From Ideonella benzenivorans (GTDB lineage Bacteria > Pseudomonadota > Gammaproteobacteria > Burkholderiales > Burkholderiaceae_C): 64,000 bases of DNA. The notes under the pieces were generated by a model that did not search any database, had not been told where the DNA came from, and saw only the letters and a program-made list of their open reading frames with translations. This document shows positions 54,868 through 63,855 of this stretch, in pieces. The position numbers and the translations under genes are program-made. Location of the stretch: the NCBI RefSeq assembly GCF_020387415.1, contig NZ_JAGWCB010000006.1, positions 310,001 to 374,000 of the forward strand, written 5' to 3'. How positions within the stretch are numbered: the stretch's first letter is position 1; every line of letters begins with the position of its first letter.

Positions 54868-57462
54868 ATGAGCAAGTCACTGATCATTGCGGAAAAGCCC
54901 AGCGTGGCGCAGGACATCGTCCGAGCCCTCACGCCGGTGGCCGGCAAGTTCGAAAAACTGGCCGACCATTTCGAGAACGACCACTACGTCGTCACCTCGG
55001 CCGTGGGCCACCTGGTGGAGATCAAGGCGCCCGAGGAATACGACGTCAAACGCGGCAAGTGGAGCTTTGCCCACCTGCCGGTGGTGCCGCCGCACTTCGA
55101 CCTGGCGCCGATCGACAAGGCCAAGTCGCGCCTGCAGGCGGTGGTCAAGCTGGTCAAGCGCAAGGACGTGACCCGGCTGATCAACGCCTGTGACGCGGGG
55201 CGCGAAGGGGAGCTGATCTTCCGCCTGATCGTGCAGTACGCCGGGGGTGCCAAGGGCCCGATCGACAAGCCGATCCAGCGCCTGTGGCTGCAGAGCATGA
55301 CGCCGCAGGCCATCCGGGATGGCTTCGAGAAGCTGCGCAGCAACGAGCAGATGCTGGGCCTGGCCGACGCGGCGCGCAGCCGCTCGGAGGCCGACTGGCT
55401 GGTGGGCATCAACGGCACGCGGGCGATGACGGCCTTCAACTCGCGCGATGGTGGCTTCTTCCTGACCACCGTGGGCCGGGTGCAGACGCCCACGCTGTCG
55501 ATCGTCGTCGAGCGCGAGGAGAAGATCCGCAAGCACGTGCCGCGCGACTACTGGGAGGTCAAGGCCGAGTTTGCCGCCCAGGCCGGGCTGTACGGGGGCA
55601 AGTGGTTCGACCCGGCCTTCAAGAAGGACCCGGGCGACGCCGACAAGCGGGCCGACCGGCTCTGGGACGAAGCCCAGGCCAAGGCGATCGTCGAGGCCGT
55701 GCGCGGCCGCAACGGCACCGTCACCGAGGAGGCCAAGCCCAGCAGCCAGGCCTGCCCCGGCCTGTACGACCTGACCACGCTGCAGCGCGAGGCCAACAGC
55801 CGCTTCGGCTTCTCGGCCAAGACCACGCTGTCGCTGGCGCAGGCGCTGTATGAGAAGCACAAGGTGCTGACCTACCCGCGGACGGATTCGCGCCATCTGC
55901 CGGAGGACTATGTGGGCGTGGTCCAGCAGACCTTCGGCATGCTGGCCGAGGAGGACCTGCCCGGCCCGCTGCAGCACCTGGCCCCCCATGCGCGCAAGGG
56001 CCTGGCGGCGGGCTACATCAAGCCCAGCAAGCGGATCTTCGACAACGCCAAGGTGTCGGACCACTTTGCCATCATCCCGACGCTGCAGGCGCCCAGGAGC
56101 CTGACCGAGGCCGAGGCGAAGATCTACGACCTGGTGGTCAAGCGCTTCATTGCCATCTTCTTTCCCTCGGCCGAGTACCTGGTCACCACCCGCATCACCA
56201 AGGTGCCGGTGGACGGCGGCAGCACGCACCACTTCCAGACCAACGGCAAGGTGCTGGTCAACCCGGGCTGGCTGGCCGTCTATGGCAAGGAGGCCCAGGA
56301 CGAAGATGCCAACCTGGTGCCGGTGCAGCCGGGCGAGGGCGTGGTGACGGAGGACGTGGCCCTGGCCGCGCTGCGCACCAAGCCGCCGGCCCGCTACACC
56401 GAAGCCACGCTGCTGTCGGCGATGGAAGGGGCGGGCAAGCTGATCGACGACGACGAGCTGCGCTCCGCCATGGCCGAAAAGGGTCTGGGCACGCCAGCCA
56501 CGCGCGCGGCCATCATCGAAGGTCTGATCACCGAGAAGTACATGCTGCGCGAAGGGCGCGAGCTGCTGCCCACCGCCAAGGCCTTCCAGCTGATGACGCT
56601 GCTGCGTGGCCTGGGCGTGGAGGACCTGACCAAGCCCGAGCTGACCGGCAACTGGGAGCACCAGCTGGCCGAGATGGAGCAGGGCAAGCTCTCGCGCGAG
56701 AAGTTCATGCAGGACATCGCGGCGATGGCCGAGCGCATCGTCAAGAAGGCCAAGGAGTACGACCGCGACACCATCCCGGGCGACTACGCGACGCTGCAGA
56801 CGCCCTGCCCGAACTGCGGCGGCGTGGTGAAGGAGAACTACCGCCGCTTCACCTGCACCGGGGCCGATGGCCACGGCGAGGGTTGCGGTTTCTCGATCAC
56901 CAAGATCCCGGCCGGGCGCAGCTTCGAGCTGCACGAGGTGGAGCAGTTCCTGCGTGACAAGCACATCGGTCCGCTGGAGGGCTTCCGCTCCAAGGCGGGC
57001 TGGCCCTTCACGGCCGAGCTCAAGCTGGTGCACGACGAGGAAGTGAAGAACTGGAAGCTGGAGTTCGACTTCGGCGAGGACACCCAGCAGGCCGAGGAAG
57101 GCGAGCCGGTGGATTTCTCCGCCCAGCAGAGCCTGGGCACCTGCCCCAAGTGCCAGGGCCATGTGTACGAGCACGGCAGCAACTACGTCTGCGAGCATGC
57201 CGTGGGCACGCCCGTCACCTGCGACTTCAAGAGCGGCAAGGTCATCCTGACCCAGCCGGTCTCGCACGAGCAGTTCAGCAAGCTGCTGGCCACCGGCAAG
57301 ACCGACCTGCTGGAGAACTTCGTCTCCAACAAGACCCGGCGCAAGTTCAAGGCCTTCCTGGCCTATGACAAGAAGGAGGGCAAGGTGGTCTTCGAGTTCG
57401 AACCACGCGCACCCAAGGTGCCGGCCAAGAAGGCGGCCCGCAAGACCACTGCGGCGGAATGA
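54868..57462 (+). CDS. topB: DNA topoisomerase III
   Basis: Type IA topoisomerase of 864 aa that decatenates and relaxes single-stranded-containing DNA. The TOPRIM domain begins LIIAEKPSVAQDI, with NACDAGREGELIFRL (Asp/Asp metal site near 108-118). The active tyrosine is Tyr336 in LTYPRTDSRHLP. It is longer than E. coli TopB because of a C-terminal region with zinc-binding cysteine pairs (CPNCGG near 650; CPKCQG near 765) and a basic Lys/Ala-rich tail. The ATG at 54868 is set by the family N-terminus. Confidence 0.96.
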   Translation: MSKSLIIAEKPSVAQDIVRALTPVAGKFEKLADHFENDHYVVTSAVGHLVEIKAPEEYDVKRGKWSFAHLPVVPPHFDLAPIDKAKSRLQAVVKLVKRKDVTRLINACDAGREGELIFRLIVQYAGGAKGPIDKPIQRLWLQSMTPQAIRDGFEKLRSNEQMLGLADAARSRSEADWLVGINGTRAMTAFNSRDGGFFLTTVGRVQTPTLSIVVEREEKIRKHVPRDYWEVKAEFAAQAGLYGGKWFDPAFKKDPGDADKRADRLWDEAQAKAIVEAVRGRNGTVTEEAKPSSQACPGLYDLTTLQREANSRFGFSAKTTLSLAQALYEKHKVLTYPRTDSRHLPEDYVGVVQQTFGMLAEEDLPGPLQHLAPHARKGLAAGYIKPSKRIFDNAKVSDHFAIIPTLQAPRSLTEAEAKIYDLVVKRFIAIFFPSAEYLVTTRITKVPVDGGSTHHFQTNGKVLVNPGWLAVYGKEAQDEDANLVPVQPGEGVVTEDVALAALRTKPPARYTEATLLSAMEGAGKLIDDDELRSAMAEKGLGTPATRAAIIEGLITEKYMLREGRELLPTAKAFQLMTLLRGLGVEDLTKPELTGNWEHQLAEMEQGKLSREKFMQDIAAMAERIVKKAKEYDRDTIPGDYATLQTPCPNCGGVVKENYRRFTCTGADGHGEGCGFSITKIPAGRSFELHEVEQFLRDKHIGPLEGFRSKAGWPFTAELKLVHDEEVKNWKLEFDFGEDTQQAEEGEPVDFSAQQSLGTCPKCQGHVYEHGSNYVCEHAVGTPVTCDFKSGKVILTQPVSHEQFSKLLATGKTDLLENFVSNKTRRKFKAFLAYDKKEGKVVFEFEPRAPKVPAKKAARKTTAAE

Positions 57463-57469
57463 CGGAATG

Positions 57470-57502
57470 AAAAAAGGCCACGCGCCGCAAAGGCGCGTGG
57501 CC
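57470..57502 (-). terminator. Rho-independent terminator of the PhoX-like gene
   Basis: A perfect 11-bp stem GGCCACGCGCC/GGCGCGTGGCC (57476-57502) with a 5-nt loop is followed on the minus strand by six T. It lies 57 nt after the PhoX-like stop. On the plus strand it lacks a T-tract, so topB termination there would be weaker. Confidence 0.85.
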
Positions 57503-57559
57503 GAGGATGGAGCCGGTTCCCCTGCCCGGAGCCGGCGCGTGGGCCGGCCCCGGGTGTTC

Positions 57560-59497
57560 TTACTTGGACAGTTGGATCTGCGCGCTGGTGGCGGTCAGGT
57601 AGCCCACGGCGGCGCCGAAGCGGTCGTCGTAGTTCTCGCGGATGATCGGGTCCAGCGTCGCCTTCACCACGTCGTGCAGCGGGGACTCCCAGTCACCCGG
57701 GTGCTGGAAGTTGCTCATCACGTAGGTCCAGCCATTGATCTCGTCGACGGCCTGCAGGCCGGTCGATTCGGCGCCGGCGGGCACCGACAGGATGCGGCTC
57801 AGGGTCTTCGTGTCGACGTTGTAGGCCCACAGGAAGTTGTTCACGTGGTTGCCGCTGTCCTCGCCGATGAACAGGGTGCGCAGCTTTTCCGAGAACTTGA
57901 TGTTGTCGGGGTTGGCGATCTTGGCGGCATTGGCCAGGTTGCCCAGCGCGTCGGCCGTGGCCAGGTCCTCACCGACCAGGGCGGCCGGGGCCTCCATGTG
58001 GGTGGAGACCCAGTCGCTGGCGATCGCGTTGCCGGCCGTGTCCTTCTGGCTGCCAGCCAGCGTGTGCTCGTACACCGCGCCGGCGTTGATCGCAGCGTCC
58101 AGCGCGATGTCGCCTTCGTTGGCCGAATTGCCGGCCACCATGCTCTTGTAGATGTAGGACATGGCCGAGTAGGCCTTCTTGTCGGCGGCGTTGACCGTCG
58201 TGCCTTCCATCTTCGTGAAGCCCAACGAGGCGCCCACCAGGGCAGCATAACGGTGGGTTTCCAGGAAGGCGGCGGCCTTTTCCATGCCGGTCTTGAGCTT
58301 GACCCAGTTCTTCTTGCCGTTGAAGAAGATCTGGGTGTAGCTGGCGTCGGCCGGGTCGCTGGTCTTCACGTCCATGATGTCGGTGGACTTGATGCCGCCG
58401 TCCACCAGGGTCTTGATTTCGGCGCTGGTGGCATGGCCCAGTTTGATCCAGCTGATGTCGCCGGCGCCCGCGCCCACGGAGGAGGTCTGGGTCCACTTGG
58501 CCGCATACAGCGTGCCGGCCGACAGGTCCTTCTCGGCGTCGGCGATGAACATGAACAGGCCGCCGTTGGTGGCGTCGTCACCCATCAGCACGGTGCGGTT
58601 GTCCGGCATGACCTGCACCAGCTCGTGCGAGATGCGGCCCAGGCAGTAGTGCTTCTGGATGCTGCCGGTGCCGTCGGCGTTCACCGTGACTTCGGGCAGG
58701 TGGCCATAGTCGTAGGGGTTGGCGGTGCTGGCGTTGCCGAACAGGTTCAGGCTGAAGCCCTGCAGCTGGCTGTTGGTGGCCAGCGTGGCATCGGGCTCGT
58801 ACTCTTCGCTGGACAGGTGGGTGTTCCAGGGCGACAGGCTGGCGCCGCAGGTGATCCACAGGCCCTTGACGCCCGAGGTGTCCACGTTGTGGTACTTCAC
58901 CAGGCTCAGCTTGCCGGTGTCCTGGTCCTGGTCCAGCGTCAGCACGGCGATGGGCGAGGGCAGCAGGCCGTACATCGAGGCCTGGGCCTGGTTGCGGGTG
59001 GCGTATTCGAACTGGACCACGGCGAAGACCGGCTTGCCCTTGATGCCGGTGACGGTGGTCTTGTCCAGCTGGATCAGCGAGGTGCCGTCCGGGCAGTCGG
59101 AGAAGAACTGGCGCGCCGAGCCGGCCACCGAGGCGTCCATGATCGGGTTGTTGTTGATGTCGTAGTAGCCGCCCGCGATGACCTTGCCGCCCTTGCCGTC
59201 GGGGACTTCGGCGCCGGTGATGAAGAAAGGCGCGTAGGCCAGCTCGAAGGTGCGGGTGCTCTTGTCGTCGAAGGTCACCGTCAGGCTGGAGGCCGTGTAG
59301 GTGGTGGCCATGTCGGCCGGCGTGCTCAGGCTCGGAGCGGCCATGCTGGAGAACGCCGCACTGACGTAGTTGGGGCTGTTCGAGTCGTCACAGCCGGACA
59401 GCAGGCCGGCCGCGCTCAGCGACGAGGCCAGGGGCAGCAGGGGGGCGCCGCCCAGGGCCTTGATCAGGCTGCGGCGGGAGAGTTGGATGTTGTGCAT
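57560..59497 (-). CDS. PhoX-like (DUF839) Tat-exported lipoprotein
   Basis: Protein of 645 aa. A classic twin-arginine leader (LSRRSLIKALGG) leads to a lipobox LSGC with Cys36. Asp follows at 37, a residue that tends to keep lipoproteins in the inner membrane. The body is a DUF839 beta-propeller as in alkaline phosphatase PhoX. The usual PhoX signature TPWGT-L-TCEE is SPWNTHLSSEE here, with Ser230 replacing the iron-binding cysteine, and the expected phosphatase activity is therefore uncertain. No Pho box was seen upstream. An intact terminator follows the gene. Confidence 0.8.
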   Translation of the reverse strand: MHNIQLSRRSLIKALGGAPLLPLASSLSAAGLLSGCDDSNSPNYVSAAFSSMAAPSLSTPADMATTYTASSLTVTFDDKSTRTFELAYAPFFITGAEVPDGKGGKVIAGGYYDINNNPIMDASVAGSARQFFSDCPDGTSLIQLDKTTVTGIKGKPVFAVVQFEYATRNQAQASMYGLLPSPIAVLTLDQDQDTGKLSLVKYHNVDTSGVKGLWITCGASLSPWNTHLSSEEYEPDATLATNSQLQGFSLNLFGNASTANPYDYGHLPEVTVNADGTGSIQKHYCLGRISHELVQVMPDNRTVLMGDDATNGGLFMFIADAEKDLSAGTLYAAKWTQTSSVGAGAGDISWIKLGHATSAEIKTLVDGGIKSTDIMDVKTSDPADASYTQIFFNGKKNWVKLKTGMEKAAAFLETHRYAALVGASLGFTKMEGTTVNAADKKAYSAMSYIYKSMVAGNSANEGDIALDAAINAGAVYEHTLAGSQKDTAGNAIASDWVSTHMEAPAALVGEDLATADALGNLANAAKIANPDNIKFSEKLRTLFIGEDSGNHVNNFLWAYNVDTKTLSRILSVPAGAESTGLQAVDEINGWTYVMSNFQHPGDWESPLHDVVKATLDPIIRENYDDRFGAAVGYLTATSAQIQLSK

Positions 59498-59528
59498 GAG
59501 AGTCGAGTCCGTTCGGGTGGCCAGACAA

Positions 59529-59570
59529 ACGTCCGGACGTGTGGCGAAACCTGCGGCAACCTTGCCGCAG
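59529..59570. promoter_or_regulatory. Two perfect dyads upstream of the PhoX-like gene
   Basis: ACGTCCGGACGT (59529-59540) and CTGCGGCAA-CC-TTGCCGCAG (59551-59570) lie 32-73 nt before the PhoX-like start. Both are perfect and centred 26 bp apart. They are candidate operators; the regulator is unknown. Confidence 0.4.
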
Positions 59571-59699
59571 CGTGGCGACAATCTAGGGGCCGCATGTGTC
59601 GTGCTCATGACGACCCGACGCTGTCGCGCCTGTGACGTGGGGCTGAGCGGCGGCTGACCCCGCGGTCAAGAGGGGCGCCGCAGGCCATGGCCGCCGCTG

Positions 59700-59705
59700 G
59701 ATAAT
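59700..59705 (+). promoter_or_regulatory. Candidate -10 (GATAAT) of leaderless proA
   Basis: GATAAT ends 6 nt before the proA ATG; no Shine-Dalgarno is present. Confidence 0.4.
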
Positions 59706-59711
59706 CAGGCC

Positions 59712-60992
59712 ATGAGCACGCACGACATCCCCGCCTACATGGCCCAGCTGGGGCAGGCCGCCCGCGCGGCCGCCACCGCCATGGCCCGCGCCGGCACGCG
59801 CGCCAAGAACGACACGCTGCTGGCGCTGGCGCGCCTGCTGCGCGAGCAGACCAGCGCGCTGCAGACCGACAACGCCCGCGACATCGCCGCCGCAGAGGCT
59901 GCCGGCCTGGCCGCGCCGATGGTGGACCGCCTGCGCCTGACGCCCAAGGTCATCGCCACCGTGGCCGAGGGCTGCGAGCAGCTGGCCGCCATGCCCGATC
60001 CGATCGGCGAGATCACCGGCGTCAAGCGCCGCCCCACCGGCATCAGCGTGGGCCAGATGCGGGTGCCGCTGGGCGTGTTCGGCATGATCTACGAGAGCCG
60101 GCCCAACGTGACCATTGAGGCGGCCTCGCTGGCCATCAAGAGCGGCAACGCCTGCATCCTGCGCGGCGGCTCCGAGGCCATCCACTCCAACCTGGCGCTG
60201 TGGAAGCTGGTGCAGCAGGCGCTGACCGAGGCCGGCCTGCCGGCCACCGCGGTGCAGCTGGTGGAGACCACCGACCGCGCCGCCGTCGGCCGCCTGATCG
60301 CCATGCCCGAGTACGTGGACGTGATCATCCCGCGCGGTGGCAAGGGCCTGATCGAGCGCATCAGCGCCGAGGCCAAGGTGCCGGTCATCAAGCACCTGGA
60401 CGGCAACTGCCACACCTACGTGGACGCCGAGGTCGACATCGCCCAGGCCCTGGTGGTGACCGACAACGCCAAGACCCAGAAGTACAGCCCCTGCAACGCC
60501 ACCGAGTCGCTGCTGGTGCATGCGCAGAGCGCTGTGGCCTTCCTGCCGCGCATCGGCGCCATCTTCGCGGCCAAGGGCGTGGAGATGCGCTGTGACCCGG
60601 CGGCCAAGGCCATCCTGTCGGACGTGCCGGGCGCCCGGCTGGCCGATGCGACCGAGGCCGACTGGTCCACCGAGTACCTGGCGCCCATCATCAGCGTCAA
60701 GGTCGTGGCCAGCGTGGACGAGGCCATCGCCCACATCAACCGCTACAGCTCGCACCACACCGACGCGATCCTGACCACCAACCATCCGAACGCGATGCGT
60801 TTCCTGCGCGAGGTCGATTCGGCCAGCGTGATGGTCAACGCCAGCACCCGCTTCGCCGATGGCTTCGAGTACGGCCTAGGCGCCGAGATCGGCATCAGCA
60901 CCGACAAGTTCCACGCCCGCGGGCCCGTGGGCCTGGAAGGCCTGACCTCGCTGAAGTGGATCGTGCTGGGCCAGGGCGAGGTGCGCAGCTGA
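59712..60992 (+). CDS. proA: Gamma-glutamyl phosphate reductase
   Basis: NADPH-dependent enzyme of 426 aa for the second step of proline synthesis from glutamate. It belongs to the aldehyde dehydrogenase fold: [30 protein letters not shown], the catalytic Cys in [11 protein letters not shown], and the C-terminal [26 protein letters not shown]. The length is the family norm. proB is not adjacent. It is followed 7 nt later by the convergent LysR gene. Confidence 0.97.
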   Translation: MSTHDIPAYMAQLGQAARAAATAMARAGTRAKNDTLLALARLLREQTSALQTDNARDIAAAEAAGLAAPMVDRLRLTPKVIATVAEGCEQLAAMPDPIGEITGVKRRPTGISVGQMRVPLGVFGMIYESRPNVTIEAASLAIKSGNACILRGGSEAIHSNLALWKLVQQALTEAGLPATAVQLVETTDRAAVGRLIAMPEYVDVIIPRGGKGLIERISAEAKVPVIKHLDGNCHTYVDAEVDIAQALVVTDNAKTQKYSPCNATESLLVHAQSAVAFLPRIGAIFAAKGVEMRCDPAAKAILSDVPGARLADATEADWSTEYLAPIISVKVVASVDEAIAHINRYSSHHTDAILTTNHPNAMRFLREVDSASVMVNASTRFADGFEYGLGAEIGISTDKFHARGPVGLEGLTSLKWIVLGQGEVRS

Positions 60993-60999
60993 GTCGGGT

Positions 61000-61932
61000 T
61001 CAGGCCCCCCGGCCGGCGTAGACCTGCAGCGTGTCGATGCGCGCGAAGCAGTCGGCCATCACCTCCAGCAGCGCGGCCAGCTTCTTGCCCACCGCCCGCT
61101 GCTTGGGGTAGACGCCGTAGACCGGCATTGGCCGCGGGCGCCAGTCCGGCAGCACCGGCACCAGCGCGCCGGTCTCCAGCTCGGGCCGGCAGAAGTAGTC
61201 CGGCAGCAGGGCGATGCCGAAGCCGTCCAGCGCGAAGGTTTTCAGCACCCAGGGGTCGTTGGTGGTGGTGGGCTGGCTCAGTGCGACCTCGCAAGACCGT
61301 TCGCTGGACATCAGCGACCAGACCGGCACGGCGCCTGGGCCGTCCAGCCAGATGGTGCGGTGCCGGGGCAGCTCGCCCGGGTGGCTGGGCCCGCCATGCT
61401 GGCGCAGGTAGCGCGGGCTGGCGAACAGGCCATAGGCCAGCCGGCCCAGGCGCTTGGCCACCAGGTGCGGGTGGCGCGGCAGGTGGGTGCAGACATAGCA
61501 GTCCACCCCCTCGGGCAGGTCCTGCAGGCCGTCGCCGGCCAAGTCCAGGTGGCAGGTCACCTGCGGGTGGCGCTCGGCAAAGGCCTTCAGCACCTGGCAG
61601 ACGAAGGAGGTGCTGAAGTAGTTGCTGGTCAGCACCCGCAGGTCGCCCGACAGGCCCTCGGCCAGGTTCTGCACCGCCACCCGGGCCTGGTCCAGCCCGG
61701 CGCCCAGGTCCGCCAGCACCTGGCGGCAGTGCAGCAGGTAGGTCTGCGCGGCCTCGGTGGGCACCATGCGCCGCGGCGTGCGCACGAACAGCGGCATGCC
61801 CAGCTCCGCCTCCAGCCGGGCGATCTGCCGGCTCAGCGTGGCCTTGGGCACACCGCTCTCGGCTTCGGCCCGGGTCAGGCTGCCGTGGGTCATCAAGAGC
61901 ACGAAGTGCTCGACCAGCCGGATGTCGATCAT
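61000..61932 (-). CDS. LysR-family transcriptional regulator
   Basis: Regulator of 310 aa. An N-terminal helix-turn-helix spans about residues 1-60 (LTRAEAESGVPKATLSRQIARLEAELG, then LFVRTPRR). A periplasmic-binding-protein-like effector domain covers the rest. It is divergent from a Rieske oxygenase gene with a 110-nt gap holding a good inverted repeat. It therefore most likely controls that gene in response to its substrate or product, and represses itself. Confidence 0.92.
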   Translation of the reverse strand: MIDIRLVEHFVLLMTHGSLTRAEAESGVPKATLSRQIARLEAELGMPLFVRTPRRMVPTEAAQTYLLHCRQVLADLGAGLDQARVAVQNLAEGLSGDLRVLTSNYFSTSFVCQVLKAFAERHPQVTCHLDLAGDGLQDLPEGVDCYVCTHLPRHPHLVAKRLGRLAYGLFASPRYLRQHGGPSHPGELPRHRTIWLDGPGAVPVWSLMSSERSCEVALSQPTTTNDPWVLKTFALDGFGIALLPDYFCRPELETGALVPVLPDWRPRPMPVYGVYPKQRAVGKKLAALLEVMADCFARIDTLQVYAGRGA

Positions 61933-61940
61933 GGGGCCAG

Positions 61941-61958
61941 TGTTCCACAGATGGAACA
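61941..61958. promoter_or_regulatory. Candidate LysR operator TGTTCCA-CAGA-TGGAACA
   Basis: A perfect 7-bp inverted repeat with a 4-nt spacer lies 9 nt upstream of the lysR start. A further copy of the half-site (GTTCCATCT, 62019-62027) lies next to the oxygenase ribosome-binding site. A recognition site plus activation site is the usual LysR layout. Confidence 0.5.
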
Positions 61959-62042
61959 GGCCATTGCGCCCAGGCCCTTACATGGGAAACGCTGGCTGGG
62001 TACAACCCAGGCTTTGCCGTTCCATCTTCCGAAGGATTTCCG

Positions 62043-63062
62043 ATGACTGCGCCGCTGCGTGACCCCGTGCTGATCAACGACTGGCATCCGGTGGCCATTG
62101 CGGCCCAGCTGGCGCCGGGCCAGCAGACGGCCACCCTGCTGCTGGACACCCATGTGCTGGTCTGGCGCAGCCAGGACGGCCGCCTGCACGCCTGGGAAGA
62201 CCGCTGCCCCCACCGCGGCATGAAGCTGTCGATGGGCACGCTGCAGTCCGACGGCGTGACCTGCCCGTACCACGGCTGGATCTTCGGCGAGGACGGCCAG
62301 TGCAAGCACATCCCCGCCATGCCCGAGCTGACGCCCGAGCGCATGACCGGCCGCGTCACCACCTACGCGGTGCAGGAGCGCTACGGCCTGGTCTGGGTCT
62401 GCCTGGGGCAGCCGGCGCAGGACGTGCTGCCCTTCCCGGAGTTCGCCGACGAGCGTCTGCGCAAGGTTTGGTGCGGTCCCTATGAGGTGGCGGCCAGCGG
62501 GCCGCGCCTGGTCGAGAACTTCCTGGACATGTCGCACTTCGCCTGGGTGCACACCGACATCCTGGGTGAGAAGACCCGCCCGGAGATCCCGGACTACGAG
62601 GTGCAGAGCTTCGACGACCCCGTCTACGGCAGTGGCGTGCGGGCGGTGCAGTGCCAGGCCTGGCAGCCGCGCTCGAACCAGCTGTCGGACAGCGGCAGCC
62701 TGGTCGAGTACACCTACCGGGTGGTGCGCCCGCTCACCGCCATCCTGACCAAGGTGCCGACGGTGATGGCCGGCTTCCACGAGGCCATCAGCCTGCACCT
62801 GCAGCCGATGACCGAGACCCGCACCCGGGCCTGGATCATCCTGGCGATGACCAATTTCGAAAGCAGCGACGACGAGCTGCGCCACTTCCAGGACACCATC
62901 TTCCTGCAGGACCAGCCCATCGTGGAGAACCAGAGCCCGCTGCGCCTGCCCCTGGTGCCGGGCATGGAGATGTCGATTCCGGTGGACCGCATGTCGCTGG
63001 CCTACCGCCGCTACCTCAAGCAGCTGGGCCTGCGCTACGGCGTGGTGACCGAGGCGGATTGA
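62043..63062 (+). CDS. Rieske-type aromatic-ring-hydroxylating oxygenase, alpha subunit
   Basis: Single-chain oxygenase of 339 aa. The Rieske 2Fe-2S ligands are Cys55/His57 ([11 protein letters not shown]) and Cys74/His77 (CPYHGW). The mononuclear iron site has His165 and His170 in [14 protein letters not shown], and a carboxylate near the C-terminal third. The size and one-protein form match the vanillate-demethylase/phthalate-dioxygenase-like class, which needs a separate reductase; none is in the window. GAAGGA precedes the ATG. The aromatic substrate is unknown. Confidence 0.88.
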   Translation: MTAPLRDPVLINDWHPVAIAAQLAPGQQTATLLLDTHVLVWRSQDGRLHAWEDRCPHRGMKLSMGTLQSDGVTCPYHGWIFGEDGQCKHIPAMPELTPERMTGRVTTYAVQERYGLVWVCLGQPAQDVLPFPEFADERLRKVWCGPYEVAASGPRLVENFLDMSHFAWVHTDILGEKTRPEIPDYEVQSFDDPVYGSGVRAVQCQAWQPRSNQLSDSGSLVEYTYRVVRPLTAILTKVPTVMAGFHEAISLHLQPMTETRTRAWIILAMTNFESSDDELRHFQDTIFLQDQPIVENQSPLRLPLVPGMEMSIPVDRMSLAYRRYLKQLGLRYGVVTEAD

Positions 63063-63104
63063 GCCGGCAGGCGTGCCGGCCAGGCGGCCGCCAGCCTGGC
63101 GCGG

Positions 63105-63110
63105 CACAAT
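63105..63110 (+). promoter_or_regulatory. Candidate -10 (CACAAT) of leaderless queC
   Basis: CACAAT ends 7 nt before the queC ATG and there is no Shine-Dalgarno. Confidence 0.3.
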
Positions 63111-63117
63111 CCGTGAC

Positions 63118-63855
63118 ATGACTTCGCACGATCCCCTGCCGTCCGTCGACCCGCGCACGGCCCTGGTGCTGTTCTCCGGCGGCCAGGACTCCACCGTCTG
63201 CCTGGCCTGGGCCCTGGCGCGCTTCGCCCGGGTCGAGACCCTGGGCTTCGACTACGGCCAGCGCCACAAGATCGAGCTGGACTGTCGCCAGACCGTGCGG
63301 CGTGAGTTGGCGGCGCAGTTCCCCGCCTGGGCCGAGCGCCTGGGCGACGACCACCTGCTGGACCTGTCCCTGCTGGGCCAGATCTCCGACACCGCGCTGA
63401 CCAGCGAGCGGGCCATCGAACTGCAGGCCAATGGTCTGCCCAACACCTTCGTGCCCGGGCGCAACCTGCTGTTCCTGACCTTTGCCGCCACGCTGGCCTA
63501 CCGGCGCGGTGCCAGCGTGCTGGTGGGCGGCATGTGCGAGACGGACTACTCCGGCTACCCGGACTGCCGCGACAACACGCTGAAGGCCTTGCAGGTGGCG
63601 CTCAGCCTGGGCCTGGACAGCCCGATGACGTTGGACACGCCGCTGATGTTCCTGACCAAGGCCCAGACCTGGGCCCTGTCGGACCAGCTGGGCGGCCAGC
63701 GCCTGAACGACCTGATCGTCGAGCACACCCACACCTGCTACCTGGGCGACCGCGGCCACCGCCACGCCTGGGGCTATGGCTGTGGTGACTGTCCGTCCTG
63801 CCAGCTGCGGGCCCATGGCCACGCGGCCTGGGTGGCGGCGCACGGGGCGGCCTGA
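63118..63855 (+). CDS. queC: 7-cyano-7-deazaguanine synthase
   Basis: ATP-dependent enzyme of 245 aa that converts carboxydeazaguanine to preQ0 in queuosine synthesis. The PP-loop SGGQDST is at residues 20-26. The zinc site uses a cysteine (HTCY) plus the GCGDCPSC cluster near the C-terminus. The ATG at 63118 is chosen over an in-frame ATG 45 nt upstream because it matches the family N-terminus. The stop overlaps the next gene (TGATG). Other queuosine genes are not in the window. Confidence 0.95.
   Translation: MTSHDPLPSVDPRTALVLFSGGQDSTVCLAWALARFARVETLGFDYGQRHKIELDCRQTVRRELAAQFPAWAERLGDDHLLDLSLLGQISDTALTSERAIELQANGLPNTFVPGRNLLFLTFAATLAYRRGASVLVGGMCETDYSGYPDCRDNTLKALQVALSLGLDSPMTLDTPLMFLTKAQTWALSDQLGGQRLNDLIVEHTHTCYLGDRGHRHAWGYGCGDCPSCQLRAHGHAAWVAAHGAA

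Noticed and set aside
54877-57267. Long minus-strand frame across topB
   Set aside because: It is the shadow of topB, which has all type IA topoisomerase motifs; the antisense protein has no recognisable domain.
59498-59608. Pho box upstream of the PhoX-like gene, and a longer start for that gene
   Set aside because: No CTGTCAT-type direct repeats were seen. The upstream in-frame extension lacks homology and would bury the Tat signal.
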